A stretch of 64,000 nucleotides of DNA from Methyloversatilis universalis. GTDB lineage: Bacteria; Pseudomonadota; Gammaproteobacteria; Methylococcales; Methylococcaceae. The DNA lies in the NCBI GenBank assembly GCA_020723665.1, contig DYIL01000007.1:1-64000 (forward strand), given 5' to 3'. Positions 36,932-45,229 of the stretch are shown here, piece after piece. Position numbers and translations under genes: made by a program. Numbering within the stretch: position 1 is the first letter of the stretch; every line of letters starts with the position of its first letter. The notes beneath the pieces are model-generated. The model saw only the letters and a program-made list of their open reading frames with translations. It did no database searches and was not told the origin of the DNA.

Positions 36932-39669
36932 AGCCCAACCTGCTCAAACAAAAGCTGAACCGGGAGCAGCCGGCATACGGGCTGTTTTGTTCCATCCCTT
37001 CGCCGGTCGCGGTCGAGCTGATCGGGGAAGCGGACTTCGATTTCGTGATCATCGACACCGAGCATGTCCTGGTAAATCCGGAAACCCTGGAGAACATGAT
37101 CCGGGCGGCCGAAGCGGTCGGCCTCACGCCGCTGGTGCGGGTGCCGGACATCAATCCTAAGGAGATTCTCCGAGCACTCGACGGCGGCGCCCAAGGCATC
37201 GTGGTGCCGCGGGTGGAAAACGCCGACGAAATGCGGCGCATCGTCGCCGCCTGCAAATACCACCCCGCGGGAACGCGGAGCTTGAACGGCGGCCGTCCCG
37301 GCTCGTTCGGCAAACACAGCCTGGCCGACTACACGGTGAAGGCCAATCGCGAAGTCATGGTCGTGCCCATGATCGAGAGCCAGGCCGGTGTTGAGAACAT
37401 CAGCGAAATCCTGTCCGTACCCGGGATCGATCTGGTACTGGAAGGTGCCGCGGACTTGTCCCAGTCCCTGGGCCTCCCGTGGCGGATCGCGGACGAACCG
37501 GTGCAGCAGGCGCTCCGACGGATTCAACAAGCCTGCGCGCGGGCCGGCATCCCGTATTGCGCCATCCCGAGAGCGGACGGCAATTACCAGACCTGGCGCG
37601 CGAGAGGCGTTCGCACGTTCGTACTGGGTGACGAACGCGGCATCGCCTTCCGTGCCTTGCAGGCGAAACGAAACGCCATAATCTCTTTGAAGGAGGACCA
37701 CGTGGCTACCGACGAGCCTTATCAACGACAAGCCTCCGAGCAGGTGCTGCAAGACCTGGTCGACTGCTTATTCGCGGAGCATTTCTTCGACGGCGCCGAA
37801 CAGGAGCTGATCCCGATCGAACAATCGTCGGCCGCCTTCGAGGGGCTGCCCGGCCTTTCCGACCGGATTCGGTTCCCGGAACTGCCGCCGGATAGCCTGA
37901 TCTGGCGATGGTGGATATCCAGGAAGGCACCTTATTTTGTCCTGGTGCCGGTGGCGCGCGGCATCGTCCAAGCCATTCGGCGCATTCCGGACACCCCCGC
38001 ATATGCCGTGGAATCCGAAGGGGACGGATTCCGCGTGCATCGGCTGGATGCGGTCAGCTTCATGGAACTGGTCATCGCAAACCCGCCCGACAGCCTGTTC
38101 GACAACAACAAGGAAGGCAGCGCCCTGTTCCTGGAATGGCTGCGGGACGCCGTGCAACAAACCGCCTGGTCGATGGCCCATGAGCTCGACACCGGGGACC
38201 TCCTGACCCGGAGGCCGGAAGATTTATTCCGGGTCCTGGAGCAGTGCAGTTCGCTGAAAGACCGTCCGTTCCATCCGGTAGCCAAGGTCAAAAAGGGATT
38301 CGTAAAGCAGGACTATCTCAAGTACATGGCCGAGTTCGGGCAGGATATTCAGCTGAACTGGGTCGCGGTCGATCGAAAGTATCTCGACTGCGGGTCAGGC
38401 GTGACTGACCCGCAGCAATGCCAGCCGGCGCAATTTTTATTGACGTCCGAGCGGCAGGCGGCGTTGAAGCAGGAAATGCAGGAGCGAGGGATTCACCGGA
38501 GCCATATCGCGCTCCCCGTGCACCCCTGGCAATTGCGCCATGTTTTGCCGGAACAATTGGCCGCCGAGTTGCGGAACGGCGTCTGCGTGCCGCTGGACTT
38601 TCGCCAGGGAGGATTTCTGCCGACATCGTCGGTCCGCACCCTGGCGCCCGAAACCGACAGCCGCCACCACCTGAAACTGCCCTTGGGAATCCATTCCCTG
38701 GGGGCTTCCCGCTATCTGCCCGCGGTCAAGATGATCAACGGGCAACGCAGCGAAAGTCTTCTGAACCAGGCGCTGGCCCTGGACGGCGTGCTGGCGCAGC
38801 GGATGTTCGTCTGCGACGAGACCAGGTGGTGGGCCTATATGCCCGAAAACGGAAGCTTGTTCGACGAAGCGCCCAGGCATCTCTCCGCCCTGGTGCGGAG
38901 TTACCCGGCAACGCTGATGGAGGACCCGAGCTATCGACTGATTCCCATGGCCGCGCTCGGCACGCTGCTGCCCGGCCGGGATCGCCATTTTTTCGACGAA
39001 TGGCTGGACTATCGACGACTGCCGTCGAACCCGGTCTCGGTGCAGACGCTGTTCAAAGAACTCTGCCTGACTTTCATCGACATCAATCTGCGCATGTTCC
39101 GCATCGGCATGTTGGCCGAAGTGCATGGCCAGAATGCGGTCCTGGTGTGGCGGGACGGAAAGGCGTTCGGCCTGCTGCTGCGCGATCACGACTCGTTGCG
39201 CGTGCACGTGCCCTGGCTGGTTCGGAACGGTCTGGCGGATCCGGAATACCGGCTCAAGCCCGGACATCCGAACACCTTGTACCACGAAACGCCCGACGAC
39301 CTGCTGTTCTATCTGCAGACACTGGCCATCCAGGTCAACCTGCGCGCCGTCATCGAGGCCTTGGCGCTCCGCTACGGCATCGCCGAAGCACACCTCTGGT
39401 CCGCTCTGCGCGAGGTCATGGAGCACATTATCGATCGGCTGGAATTCTCCGGGGACGTGCGCGAGCGGCTGCGACAGGCTTTGTTTCACGAGCCTGAGTG
39501 GCCTCTGAAACTGCTGGTCAGGCCCATGATCGAGCGGGCCGGCGGGCCGGGAAGCATGCCGTTCGGAAAGAGCCGTACCCAAAACCCTTTCCGGCAGCTC
39601 GGCGAGCCGGCCGACACCGTTCAAGACCGCGGCGAACGCAGGCAAGACGCCTGCATCGTTCCCGGTTAA
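36925..39669 (+). CDS. Fusion: SbnG/AcsB-like citrate synthase + IucA/IucC (AcsA-like) synthetase
   Basis: One 914-residue frame from GTG 36925. Residues 1-about 255 are an HpcH/HpaI aldolase-fold protein: VIIDTEHVLVNPETLENMIR, GIVVPRVENADEM, VPMIESQAGVENI, VLEGAADLSQSLG. This matches SbnG/AcsB, which makes citrate for the siderophore. Residues about 265-914 are a third NIS synthetase: LPVHPWQLRHVLPEQ, FLPTSSVRTLAPETDS, LKLPLGIHSLGASRYLP, AEVHGQNAVLVWRDGKAFGLLLRDHDS. In related clusters these are separate genes. At the junction, AAGGAGG (37690-37696) precedes an in-frame GTG (37702), so a separate synthetase could also be made. A TGA lies one frame over at 37688-37690. Confidence 0.88.
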   Translation: MLKPNLLKQKLNREQPAYGLFCSIPSPVAVELIGEADFDFVIIDTEHVLVNPETLENMIRAAEAVGLTPLVRVPDINPKEILRALDGGAQGIVVPRVENADEMRRIVAACKYHPAGTRSLNGGRPGSFGKHSLADYTVKANREVMVVPMIESQAGVENISEILSVPGIDLVLEGAADLSQSLGLPWRIADEPVQQALRRIQQACARAGIPYCAIPRADGNYQTWRARGVRTFVLGDERGIAFRALQAKRNAIISLKEDHVATDEPYQRQASEQVLQDLVDCLFAEHFFDGAEQELIPIEQSSAAFEGLPGLSDRIRFPELPPDSLIWRWWISRKAPYFVLVPVARGIVQAIRRIPDTPAYAVESEGDGFRVHRLDAVSFMELVIANPPDSLFDNNKEGSALFLEWLRDAVQQTAWSMAHELDTGDLLTRRPEDLFRVLEQCSSLKDRPFHPVAKVKKGFVKQDYLKYMAEFGQDIQLNWVAVDRKYLDCGSGVTDPQQCQPAQFLLTSERQAALKQEMQERGIHRSHIALPVHPWQLRHVLPEQLAAELRNGVCVPLDFRQGGFLPTSSVRTLAPETDSRHHLKLPLGIHSLGASRYLPAVKMINGQRSESLLNQALALDGVLAQRMFVCDETRWWAYMPENGSLFDEAPRHLSALVRSYPATLMEDPSYRLIPMAALGTLLPGRDRHFFDEWLDYRRLPSNPVSVQTLFKELCLTFIDINLRMFRIGMLAEVHGQNAVLVWRDGKAFGLLLRDHDSLRVHVPWLVRNGLADPEYRLKPGHPNTLYHETPDDLLFYLQTLAIQVNLRAVIEALALRYGIAEAHLWSALREVMEHIIDRLEFSGDVRERLRQALFHEPEWPLKLLVRPMIERAGGPGSMPFGKSRTQNPFRQLGEPADTVQDRGERRQDACIVPG
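37690..37704 (+). promoter_or_regulatory. Internal ribosome binding site and GTG start inside the fusion
   Basis: AAGGAGG at 37690-37696, 5 bases before GTG at 37702-37704, lies exactly between the aldolase and synthetase domains. It looks like the original start site of an independent acsA-type gene. Confidence 0.65.
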
Positions 39670-39683
39670 GCGAGAACTCGATC

Positions 39684-40310
39684 ATGCATCGCATCCATCC
39701 CCGGATTCAGGGCGTCACAACCGAACTGCTGGACCTGTACCGGGATCTGAACGCTTCCACTATCGGACATTTCACCGATTTCGGTTTCGTCCGCGGGGTG
39801 CAACCGCTATTCCGGCCCATACGGCTCTTGGGAAACGCGGTCACGGTCCGGATTCCGCACACCGACGGCAGCGTGATCCGCCAGGCCTTGTCGCTGAGTC
39901 AGCCCCGGGATGTGCTGGTCATCGATATGTCGGGAGACGACCACCGGGCCTGCTGGGGCGAGCTGCGGACCCGGGCCGCGCTGGCCAAGAATCTCGCCGG
40001 GGTGGTGATTTCGGGTTGCGTCACCGATGTACGAGCGGTCACCGAACTGGGATTTCCCGTGTTCTGCAAGTCGATCAGCGCATTGACCACGCGATCGCTC
40101 GATCTGGAAGGCGAAGTCAATGCCCCCGTGAGTGTCGGCGGGGTTTGCGTTCGGCCCGGCGACCTGGTGCTTGGCGACGACGACGGCCTGTTCATCCTCG
40201 ATCCCGAGCAGGCTGCGACATTGGGACTCCTGGCACGGGACAAGCAACGGGAAGAGCAGCGGCAGCGGGAAAAAACCAGGCAAGAAAACCGTGCACGCGA
40301 TGAAAGCTGA
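39684..40310 (+). CDS. RraA-like / HMG-aldolase-fold protein
   Basis: A 208-residue protein from ATG 39684. It shows the RraA/menG fold: STIGHFTDFGFVRGVQPLFRP, GNAVTVRIPHTDG, GVVISGCVTDVRAVTELGFPVFCK, and VNAPVSVGGVCVRPGDLVLGDDDGLFI. In metal-dependent aldolases of this family the GxVRD motif supplies catalytic Arg-Asp; here it reads GCVTD, so the Arg is missing and aldolase activity is doubtful. The C-terminus is a charged Arg/Glu/Gln tail. It starts 14 bases after the fusion gene and is probably in the siderophore operon; a role in keto-acid supply or decarboxylation is only a guess. Confidence 0.7.
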   Translation: MHRIHPRIQGVTTELLDLYRDLNASTIGHFTDFGFVRGVQPLFRPIRLLGNAVTVRIPHTDGSVIRQALSLSQPRDVLVIDMSGDDHRACWGELRTRAALAKNLAGVVISGCVTDVRAVTELGFPVFCKSISALTTRSLDLEGEVNAPVSVGGVCVRPGDLVLGDDDGLFILDPEQAATLGLLARDKQREEQRQREKTRQENRARDES

Positions 40311-40382
40311 AGCACGAGCCGCAACGGCTCGGCGGGCCCGGCCGGCACCGAGCGCGCGGCCAAGCCTGCGAGGCACCCCGCG

Positions 40383-41516
40383 ATGAGGCGGCAGTTCTGG
40401 GTCGCGGCACACCGGTATGTGGGGCTGACGCTGGCGCTGTTCCTGCTGCTGGCGGGGCTGACGGGGAGTCTCCTGGCCTTCCATCGGGAGATCGATGCCT
40501 GGCTCAACGGCGATTGGCATTTTGTCACGCCGAAGGGCCAACGTCTGTCCCTGGACGAACTCGTACGCCGCGCCGAGGCGCACTATCCGGAGCTTGCGGT
40601 TAGACGCCTGCGGCTCGATGGTGCGCCGCAACGGGCGCAGGTCCTGTTAATGGCAGGCCGGACCGGCGAGGAAGCTTCGCGGTGGGAAATCTTTATCGAT
40701 CCTTACTCGGGCCGTGTGCTGGGCGCCCGCCAGCCGGGCGTCTTCCGGCTCGACCGGCGGCACGTCATTCCCTTCCTTTACCACTTTCATCACACGCTGC
40801 ACGCCGGCAAAGCCGGTACATGGCTGATGGGTATCGTGGCGCTGGTCTGGCTGTTCGACCATTTTCTGGTCATATATCTTTCCTTTCCCAGCCTGAAGAC
40901 CTGGCACAAGTCCTTCCGTCTCCGCCGGCGAGCGGGCGGCCACCGGCTCAATTTCGATCTGCACCGCGCGGGTGGCCTTTACGCCTGGATCGTCCTCTTT
41001 ACGGTGTCACTCTCCGGGCTGTCGTTCAATCTGCGTGAGCCTTTCAAGGCGGCGGTCGCGTGGGTGTCGCCGCTCACTCCCGCATATGGCGACGTCGCGC
41101 CGAGACCGGCCGTACCGCTCGAAAACCCGCCACTCGGTTTCGAAGATGCGATTCGCGTCGCCACGGCGGTACGTCCCGGGCGCATGCCTGACGATGTCAG
41201 TTTTGCGCCCGACCTCGGTCTCTACCGGGTCAGGCTTCGGGGTGAGGACGACATCGCCGATTACGGGCAAACCAAGGTTTACGTCGATGCACAAACCGGC
41301 GTCGCGCGCCATATCGACGAACGAGCCGGACGCACGGGGGGCGACCGTTTCATGGACTGGCAGTTCCCGCTGCATTCCGGTCGCGCCTTCGGACTCGCGG
41401 GCCGGATGATGATTTGCGGTTCGGGCTTGGTGCTTTCGGTGCTCGTCGTTACCGGTATGGCCATTTGGTGGAAAAAGTGCAAGGCCCGGCAATGTCGACG
41501 AGACGGAGAGAAATAA
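40383..41516 (+). CDS. PepSY-domain membrane protein (iron-uptake associated)
   Basis: A 377-residue PepSY-TM protein. Transmembrane segments are visible at the N-terminus (RYVGLTLALFLLLAGLTGSLLAF), middle (GTWLMGIVALVWLFDHFLVIYL; LYAWIVLFTVSLSGLSF) and C-terminus (GLAGRMMICGSGLVLSVLVVTGMAIWW). The PepSY parts lie in the periplasmic loops (YPELAVRRLRLDG, VYVDAQTGVARHIDERAG). Such proteins often accompany TonB-dependent receptors and are thought to act as ferric-siderophore reductases (FoxB/PiuB type). It ends the siderophore gene run, 72 bases after the RraA-like gene. Confidence 0.85.
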   Translation: MRRQFWVAAHRYVGLTLALFLLLAGLTGSLLAFHREIDAWLNGDWHFVTPKGQRLSLDELVRRAEAHYPELAVRRLRLDGAPQRAQVLLMAGRTGEEASRWEIFIDPYSGRVLGARQPGVFRLDRRHVIPFLYHFHHTLHAGKAGTWLMGIVALVWLFDHFLVIYLSFPSLKTWHKSFRLRRRAGGHRLNFDLHRAGGLYAWIVLFTVSLSGLSFNLREPFKAAVAWVSPLTPAYGDVAPRPAVPLENPPLGFEDAIRVATAVRPGRMPDDVSFAPDLGLYRVRLRGEDDIADYGQTKVYVDAQTGVARHIDERAGRTGGDRFMDWQFPLHSGRAFGLAGRMMICGSGLVLSVLVVTGMAIWWKKCKARQCRRDGEK

Positions 41517-41526
41517 GATTTGCGTC

Positions 41527-41549
41527 ACGCTGTCCCTGGAGCGGTGAGG
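41527..41549 (+). repeat. 23-nt direct repeat, right copy
   Basis: Identical to 22571-22593 and in the same orientation. A few bases further on both copies have TATGG. Here the outer 8-bp stem of the left copy is absent. A short palindrome (GCACGGCCGTGC, 41561-41572) follows. Confidence 0.7.
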
Positions 41550-41572
41550 GGCGTCCTATGGCACGGCCGTGC

Positions 41573-43309
41573 TTATGATTTTCCCTTTAGGCCGGCAATC
41601 CAATGTTCGATCTCTTTCTCGATCCAGCGGGTGAGGTTCGGATGAGGCGCGATGCCTTGGTCGTTGAGCACATAATCGAGACCGTGGAGATAACGACGAG
41701 CGGGGCCCGGTCCGGATAGCCGGTTTGACACGATGAGCGCCTTTCCCCCGTCGCGGCTGGCCTTGGCGACCATTTCTCTGAGCTCGGCAATCGCCTTTTC
41801 GCGTTTCTCCGGCCAGTCCTCTCTCAGTGTCGCCACGCGGACCTCCCGGAACCGGTTGGCGGTCTTGGCTCGGATATATTGCGCATGGGCTTCCATCTGC
41901 TCCAGCCAGAAGCGATTCCTTTGCTCGGATCCTTCGCCGTGGGCCAGCAGAATGACGGTTTCTTTCTCCGGCTCCCGGCTGATCTCCATCACGCGCTGGA
42001 ACAATACCTCGGCGATCAACGGATCGGCATCGAAACCGCCAGCGGTGGACAGCAAGGCGCCCGTTCGAACGCGGGCCGGCGTGCCCGGACCGCCATGAGC
42101 GGCGTGATGGCCCAGGGCTGCCGAGTCGCTCGAGAGTCCCAGGACGTATTCGGTTTCCTCTTTCAAGGTCAGCGACAGATTGTACAGCCGCAGGACTAGG
42201 ATGCGCTTGGCGCCTTGGCTCTCCAGCTTGTCGACGGCTTCCTGAAGGGCGTCCACATCCGCCATCCCGAAGGCCACTTCCAGTCTGTATCGCTGCCGCA
42301 AAGGCGCTATGGCCTCCAGAATGGGCTCATTGACGTATTCGCCGGCACCATGAGGCATGACGACGACCCCCAGTTCGTCCCGTTCGGGTCTGACCCAGGG
42401 ATTGGCCGTTTTTTTGAGCCAAAGCAGCGCATTCGGGTGAGGAAGAACCTCGCGGCCGTCGTAGGCTGCGGGAAGTCCTTTCAGGATGCTTTCGATTCTG
42501 CGGCCGAGATGCATGGAGGCCGTATGCTTGGAACCCAGGTGGAAGGGGATGACCACGGGCCGCAGGGACCCGCTGGCAGCCGCCCGGATGGCCTCCGCGG
42601 CCTTCCGATTCCCCTCGTGGAGTATGTCATCGGGAGCCGCGGGGTGAAACAGGACGACGGCCGTGGTTTCCCGAAAGCCGAGTCGTCCCGTGACCGATTC
42701 CGCCACCCGCACCAGATCCTTACGCATGGCTTCGGCCTCCTCGAAGCTCATGGCGCCCGAGCCGATCACGACAAGCCGCTCCTTGGCCGGCGTCTGCGAC
42801 AGGGCTCGGGCCCGATCCTCCAGAATCTGGGCGGTCAGGTAATCCTCCGCCATGGAAGGGGCAAAAGGCAGCGGCTCCGCCAGACTCTCGAGGAGCGCTT
42901 TGGCTTTTTGGCGATGGGGATCGGCTTCCGATAACAACAGGGGAAGCATCACGATAGCTTCCGCGCCTTGCTCGCGCAGATCTCCTATGGTTTCCTTCAG
43001 CTTCTGCCGCACGGCTTCTTCATAGTCCCGGGCCAAGGAGATGAAGACGAGCCGCGCGCGGTATTCCCGGCTAAAGGGTTCATAAACGTCCTTGATCTCC
43101 CGATTGCCCAAGAAGCCACGGTCGGGAGCAATGAGGACGAAACCCGGCTCGGCTTTCCGGGAATGAGAGGGGTTCCCCACGGACTTCCGCGCATCCGCCG
43201 GTACGGCTTGGCTGCGCAGATCATCCAGCCTCTCCTGTGCGAAAAGAGCCTTGCCTGCACACATCAGCAGCAGAATAAGCAAGTATTCCACCCAACGCGG
43301 GCTATTCAT
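41573..43309 (-). CDS. Exported CbiX/SirB-like protein with four chelatase-like repeats
   Basis: About 578 residues from the ATG at 43309 (an in-frame ATG lies at 43324), with a hydrophobic signal sequence (YLLILLLMCAGKALFAQ). After it come four units resembling the sirohydrochlorin chelatase fold, beginning near FVLIAPDRG, LVVIGSGAMS, LGVVVMPHGAGEY and VILLAHGEGSE, each followed by a helix and a VMLPL/VIPFH/VLRLY/LIVSN-type strand. Only the third and fourth keep the HG motif that holds the metal-binding histidine. Export and a shared Fur box with the multicopper oxidase suggest handling of iron or a metallo-tetrapyrrole in the periplasm; no member is known to me with this role. Confidence 0.65.
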   Translation of the reverse strand: MNSPRWVEYLLILLLMCAGKALFAQERLDDLRSQAVPADARKSVGNPSHSRKAEPGFVLIAPDRGFLGNREIKDVYEPFSREYRARLVFISLARDYEEAVRQKLKETIGDLREQGAEAIVMLPLLLSEADPHRQKAKALLESLAEPLPFAPSMAEDYLTAQILEDRARALSQTPAKERLVVIGSGAMSFEEAEAMRKDLVRVAESVTGRLGFRETTAVVLFHPAAPDDILHEGNRKAAEAIRAAASGSLRPVVIPFHLGSKHTASMHLGRRIESILKGLPAAYDGREVLPHPNALLWLKKTANPWVRPERDELGVVVMPHGAGEYVNEPILEAIAPLRQRYRLEVAFGMADVDALQEAVDKLESQGAKRILVLRLYNLSLTLKEETEYVLGLSSDSAALGHHAAHGGPGTPARVRTGALLSTAGGFDADPLIAEVLFQRVMEISREPEKETVILLAHGEGSEQRNRFWLEQMEAHAQYIRAKTANRFREVRVATLREDWPEKREKAIAELREMVAKASRDGGKALIVSNRLSGPGPARRYLHGLDYVLNDQGIAPHPNLTRWIEKEIEHWIAGLKGKS

Positions 43310-43354
43310 CGTCCTTCGCCTCATGATTTAGAACCTATCCCGGTAGGCTCAAGA

Positions 43355-43390
43355 AACCCTTCGACAAGCTCAGGGCGAACGGCCTACTGG
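43355..43390. repeat. Widespread-type intergenic repeat
   Basis: CCCTTCGACAAGCTCAGGGC followed by GAACGG is a palindromic repeat of a kind common in proteobacterial genomes; related sequence occurs near 22110-22200. Confidence 0.5.
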
Positions 43391-43417
43391 GATGGGTTCT
43401 TAGTGGTGCAAATATTT

Positions 43418-43437
43418 GTGAGAATCATTATCATTCG
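43418..43437. promoter_or_regulatory. Fur box between divergent genes
   Basis: GTGAGAATCATTATCATTCG matches the repeated hexamer form of the Fur consensus. It lies between the CbiX-like gene (reading left) and the multicopper oxidase gene (reading right), so it could control both. Confidence 0.75.
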
Positions 43438-43521
43438 TTATATGCTGACACCGTAAATTACCGCTGTAAATGATTCCTGCGAGGAGAGTTCAGGAAAGCT
43501 CGAATAATCCGCCTGCACCCA

Positions 43522-44538
43522 ATGGCTTTCCTTGCACTGCTGCTGACGATGCTGGTCGCATTGCCCGCTTTCGCCGAGACCCGGCGGTACTTCATTGCCG
43601 CCGAAGACGGCATCTGGGATTTCGCCCCCTCGGGCAAAAATCTGGTCCACTGCCATCCCGAAACCGCCCCCTGCGAGATTCCGGAGCCGTGGACCAACAG
43701 TCACAGCTTTCCGGTCACCCGGTTCATCCAGTATCAGGACGCCAGCTTCAAAATCCCGGTGCCGCAGCCCGAGTGGCTGGGCATTTTGGGCCCCATCATC
43801 CGTGCGGAAGTCGGCGACACGGTCAAAATTCGCTTTTGCAACCGCACTCAGGCAGCCGCCGGCATGCATCCCCACGGCCTGCGCTACACCAAGGACCAGG
43901 AAGGTGCCCATTACGTCGGCGCGAATTCCGGTGTCGAACCCGGCAGCGGGGCCGAGGTCATGCCGGGTCAGTGTTTTGACTATACCTGGATCGCCGATGA
44001 GGACAGCGGACCGGCGCCGGGCGAACTCAGCTCCAAGGTGTGGTGGTATCACTCTCATATCGGCGAACCGACGGACACCAACAAAGGGCTATTGGGTCCC
44101 ATTATCGTCACTCGCAAAGGCGAGGCCCACCGTGACGGCCGCCCGAGGGACGTCGATCAGGAATTCGTGACCGCTTTCTTTATTTTCGACAGGCTCGAAG
44201 GAGAGGAATCGGGCCTGATGCACAGCATCAACGGCTACATCTTCGGCAATCTGAAAGGTTTGGTGATGCACGACGGCGAGAAGGTGCGCTGGCTTGTGCT
44301 GGGGATGGGCAATGAAGTGGACCTTCACACGCCCCACTGGCACGGCAAGACCGTTACCATCGGTCGCCGCTCGGCCGCGCAACGGACGGATGTCGTTCAG
44401 TTGCTCCCGGCCGGCATGGTGACGGCCGACATGAAAGCCGACAACCCCGGGGAATGGCTCTTCCACTGTCATGTGGCGGATCACATCGACGCCGGCATGG
44501 TCGCCACGTATCAGATACTGCCTAAAGGCAACGAGTGA
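43522..44538 (+). CDS. Multicopper oxidase (ferroxidase-like, two-domain)
   Basis: A 338-residue protein with a short signal peptide (LALLLTMLVALPAFA). Four copper-binding segments are complete: HPHG, WYHSH, HTPHWHG and HCHVADHIDAGM, the last giving the type 1 site with a Met axial ligand. The size fits two cupredoxin domains, closer to hephaestin/ceruloplasmin-like or small laccase-type enzymes than to three-domain CueO. With a Fur box upstream and an encapsulated-ferritin remnant downstream, a periplasmic ferroxidase role is likely, though copper detoxification cannot be excluded. The only acceptable in-frame start is ATG 43522; the ribosome binding site is weak. Confidence 0.85.
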   Translation: MAFLALLLTMLVALPAFAETRRYFIAAEDGIWDFAPSGKNLVHCHPETAPCEIPEPWTNSHSFPVTRFIQYQDASFKIPVPQPEWLGILGPIIRAEVGDTVKIRFCNRTQAAAGMHPHGLRYTKDQEGAHYVGANSGVEPGSGAEVMPGQCFDYTWIADEDSGPAPGELSSKVWWYHSHIGEPTDTNKGLLGPIIVTRKGEAHRDGRPRDVDQEFVTAFFIFDRLEGEESGLMHSINGYIFGNLKGLVMHDGEKVRWLVLGMGNEVDLHTPHWHGKTVTIGRRSAAQRTDVVQLLPAGMVTADMKADNPGEWLFHCHVADHIDAGMVATYQILPKGNE

Positions 44539-44803
44539 CCGGTTCGGATCGGCCCATAAGGTTACTCAGCGGCGAAAGCGGAAAGGGGGCTGATGAAGGT
44601 CGACCACTCAGATCCACGACATTACCATTCAGCGTCGTCAACGTCAGGCCGAACGCGCCCATGCAGCCCCGTTCAGACGCACGGGTCCGTTTCGGCACCG
44701 TGGCGAAACCGGCTGCCGCCACCGAAAGGCCAAAGCCGATCCACCTACCGCAAAGCTTGGGCGTGCCCGGCCTCGGTCGTTTCGAAACTATAGGACTTAC
44801 CCT
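44539..44803. other. Intergenic stretch without recognised gene
   Basis: Downstream of the multicopper oxidase I see no credible gene or terminator. Frames open here on both strands lack recognisable motifs. Confidence 0.4.
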
Positions 44804-44901
44804 GGGGGAAGTATGCAAGCCGCGCATGGTTTACAAATCAAACCGGGCTGATGGTTTGCACCTGTTCTTCCTTTCCATGCCACTGGCGGGGAGGGTTGAT
44901 T
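44804..44901 (+). repeat. Partial MITE copy
   Basis: Matches the reverse complement of about 13640-13740: GGAAG...TGCAAGCCGCGCATGG, AAACCGGG, GATGGTTT and TTTCCATGCCA...GGCGG are shared in order. The right part of the element and its terminal repeat are missing, so this is a degenerate or truncated copy. Confidence 0.6.
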
Positions 44902-44939
44902 GTCAGGGTATATCCAACTGCTGGATTTAGGTTCAACCC

Positions 44940-45229
44940 ATGGGGGAATACTTCATACCATACCAGGAACCCACATCGGATCTGTCGAACGAGACCCTCG
45001 ACATGCACCGGGCGATCAAATCATTGAAGGAAGAACCGGAAGCCGTCGACTGATACGACCAGCGGGTAGATGCTTGCAAGGACCCTGAGTTGAAAGCGTT
45101 ATTGGCTCACAACCGGGACGAGGAGAAAGAGCATGCCGCCATGCTTCTCGGATTCGCCGGAAGGATCCCACCTTTTCCAAGGAGCTCCGCGACTACCGGT
45201 TCACGGACAAGCCCTTGGCGCACGAATAA
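44940..45229 (+). pseudogene. Encapsulated ferritin (EncFtn) pseudogene
   Basis: Translation from ATG 44940 gives a protein resembling encapsulin-cargo ferritins: MHRAIKSLKEEPEAVD, then QRVDACKDPELKALLAHNRDEEKEHAAMLL. The ferroxidase-type residues (Glu in LKEE, and E..H in EEKEH) are present. The frame is broken twice. TGA at 45051-45053 stands where family members have Trp. After about 45160 the sequence continues in another frame (DPTFSKELRDYRFTDKPLAHE) up to TAA at 45227-45229. Full members are about 95-100 residues, so the whole gene is visible but decayed. No encapsulin shell gene follows in the window. The TGA replaces Trp and is not in a SECIS context, so Sec insertion is unlikely. Confidence 0.8.

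Noticed and set aside
43470-43979. Alternative frame starting at 43470 ahead of the multicopper oxidase
   Set aside because: The copper-binding motifs are all in the 43522 frame; the other frame has only shadow sequence.
45051-45053. A second selenocysteine codon in the ferritin-like remnant
   Set aside because: Family members have Trp there (TGG to TGA is one base), no SECIS hairpin is apparent, and a frameshift further on shows the gene is broken.
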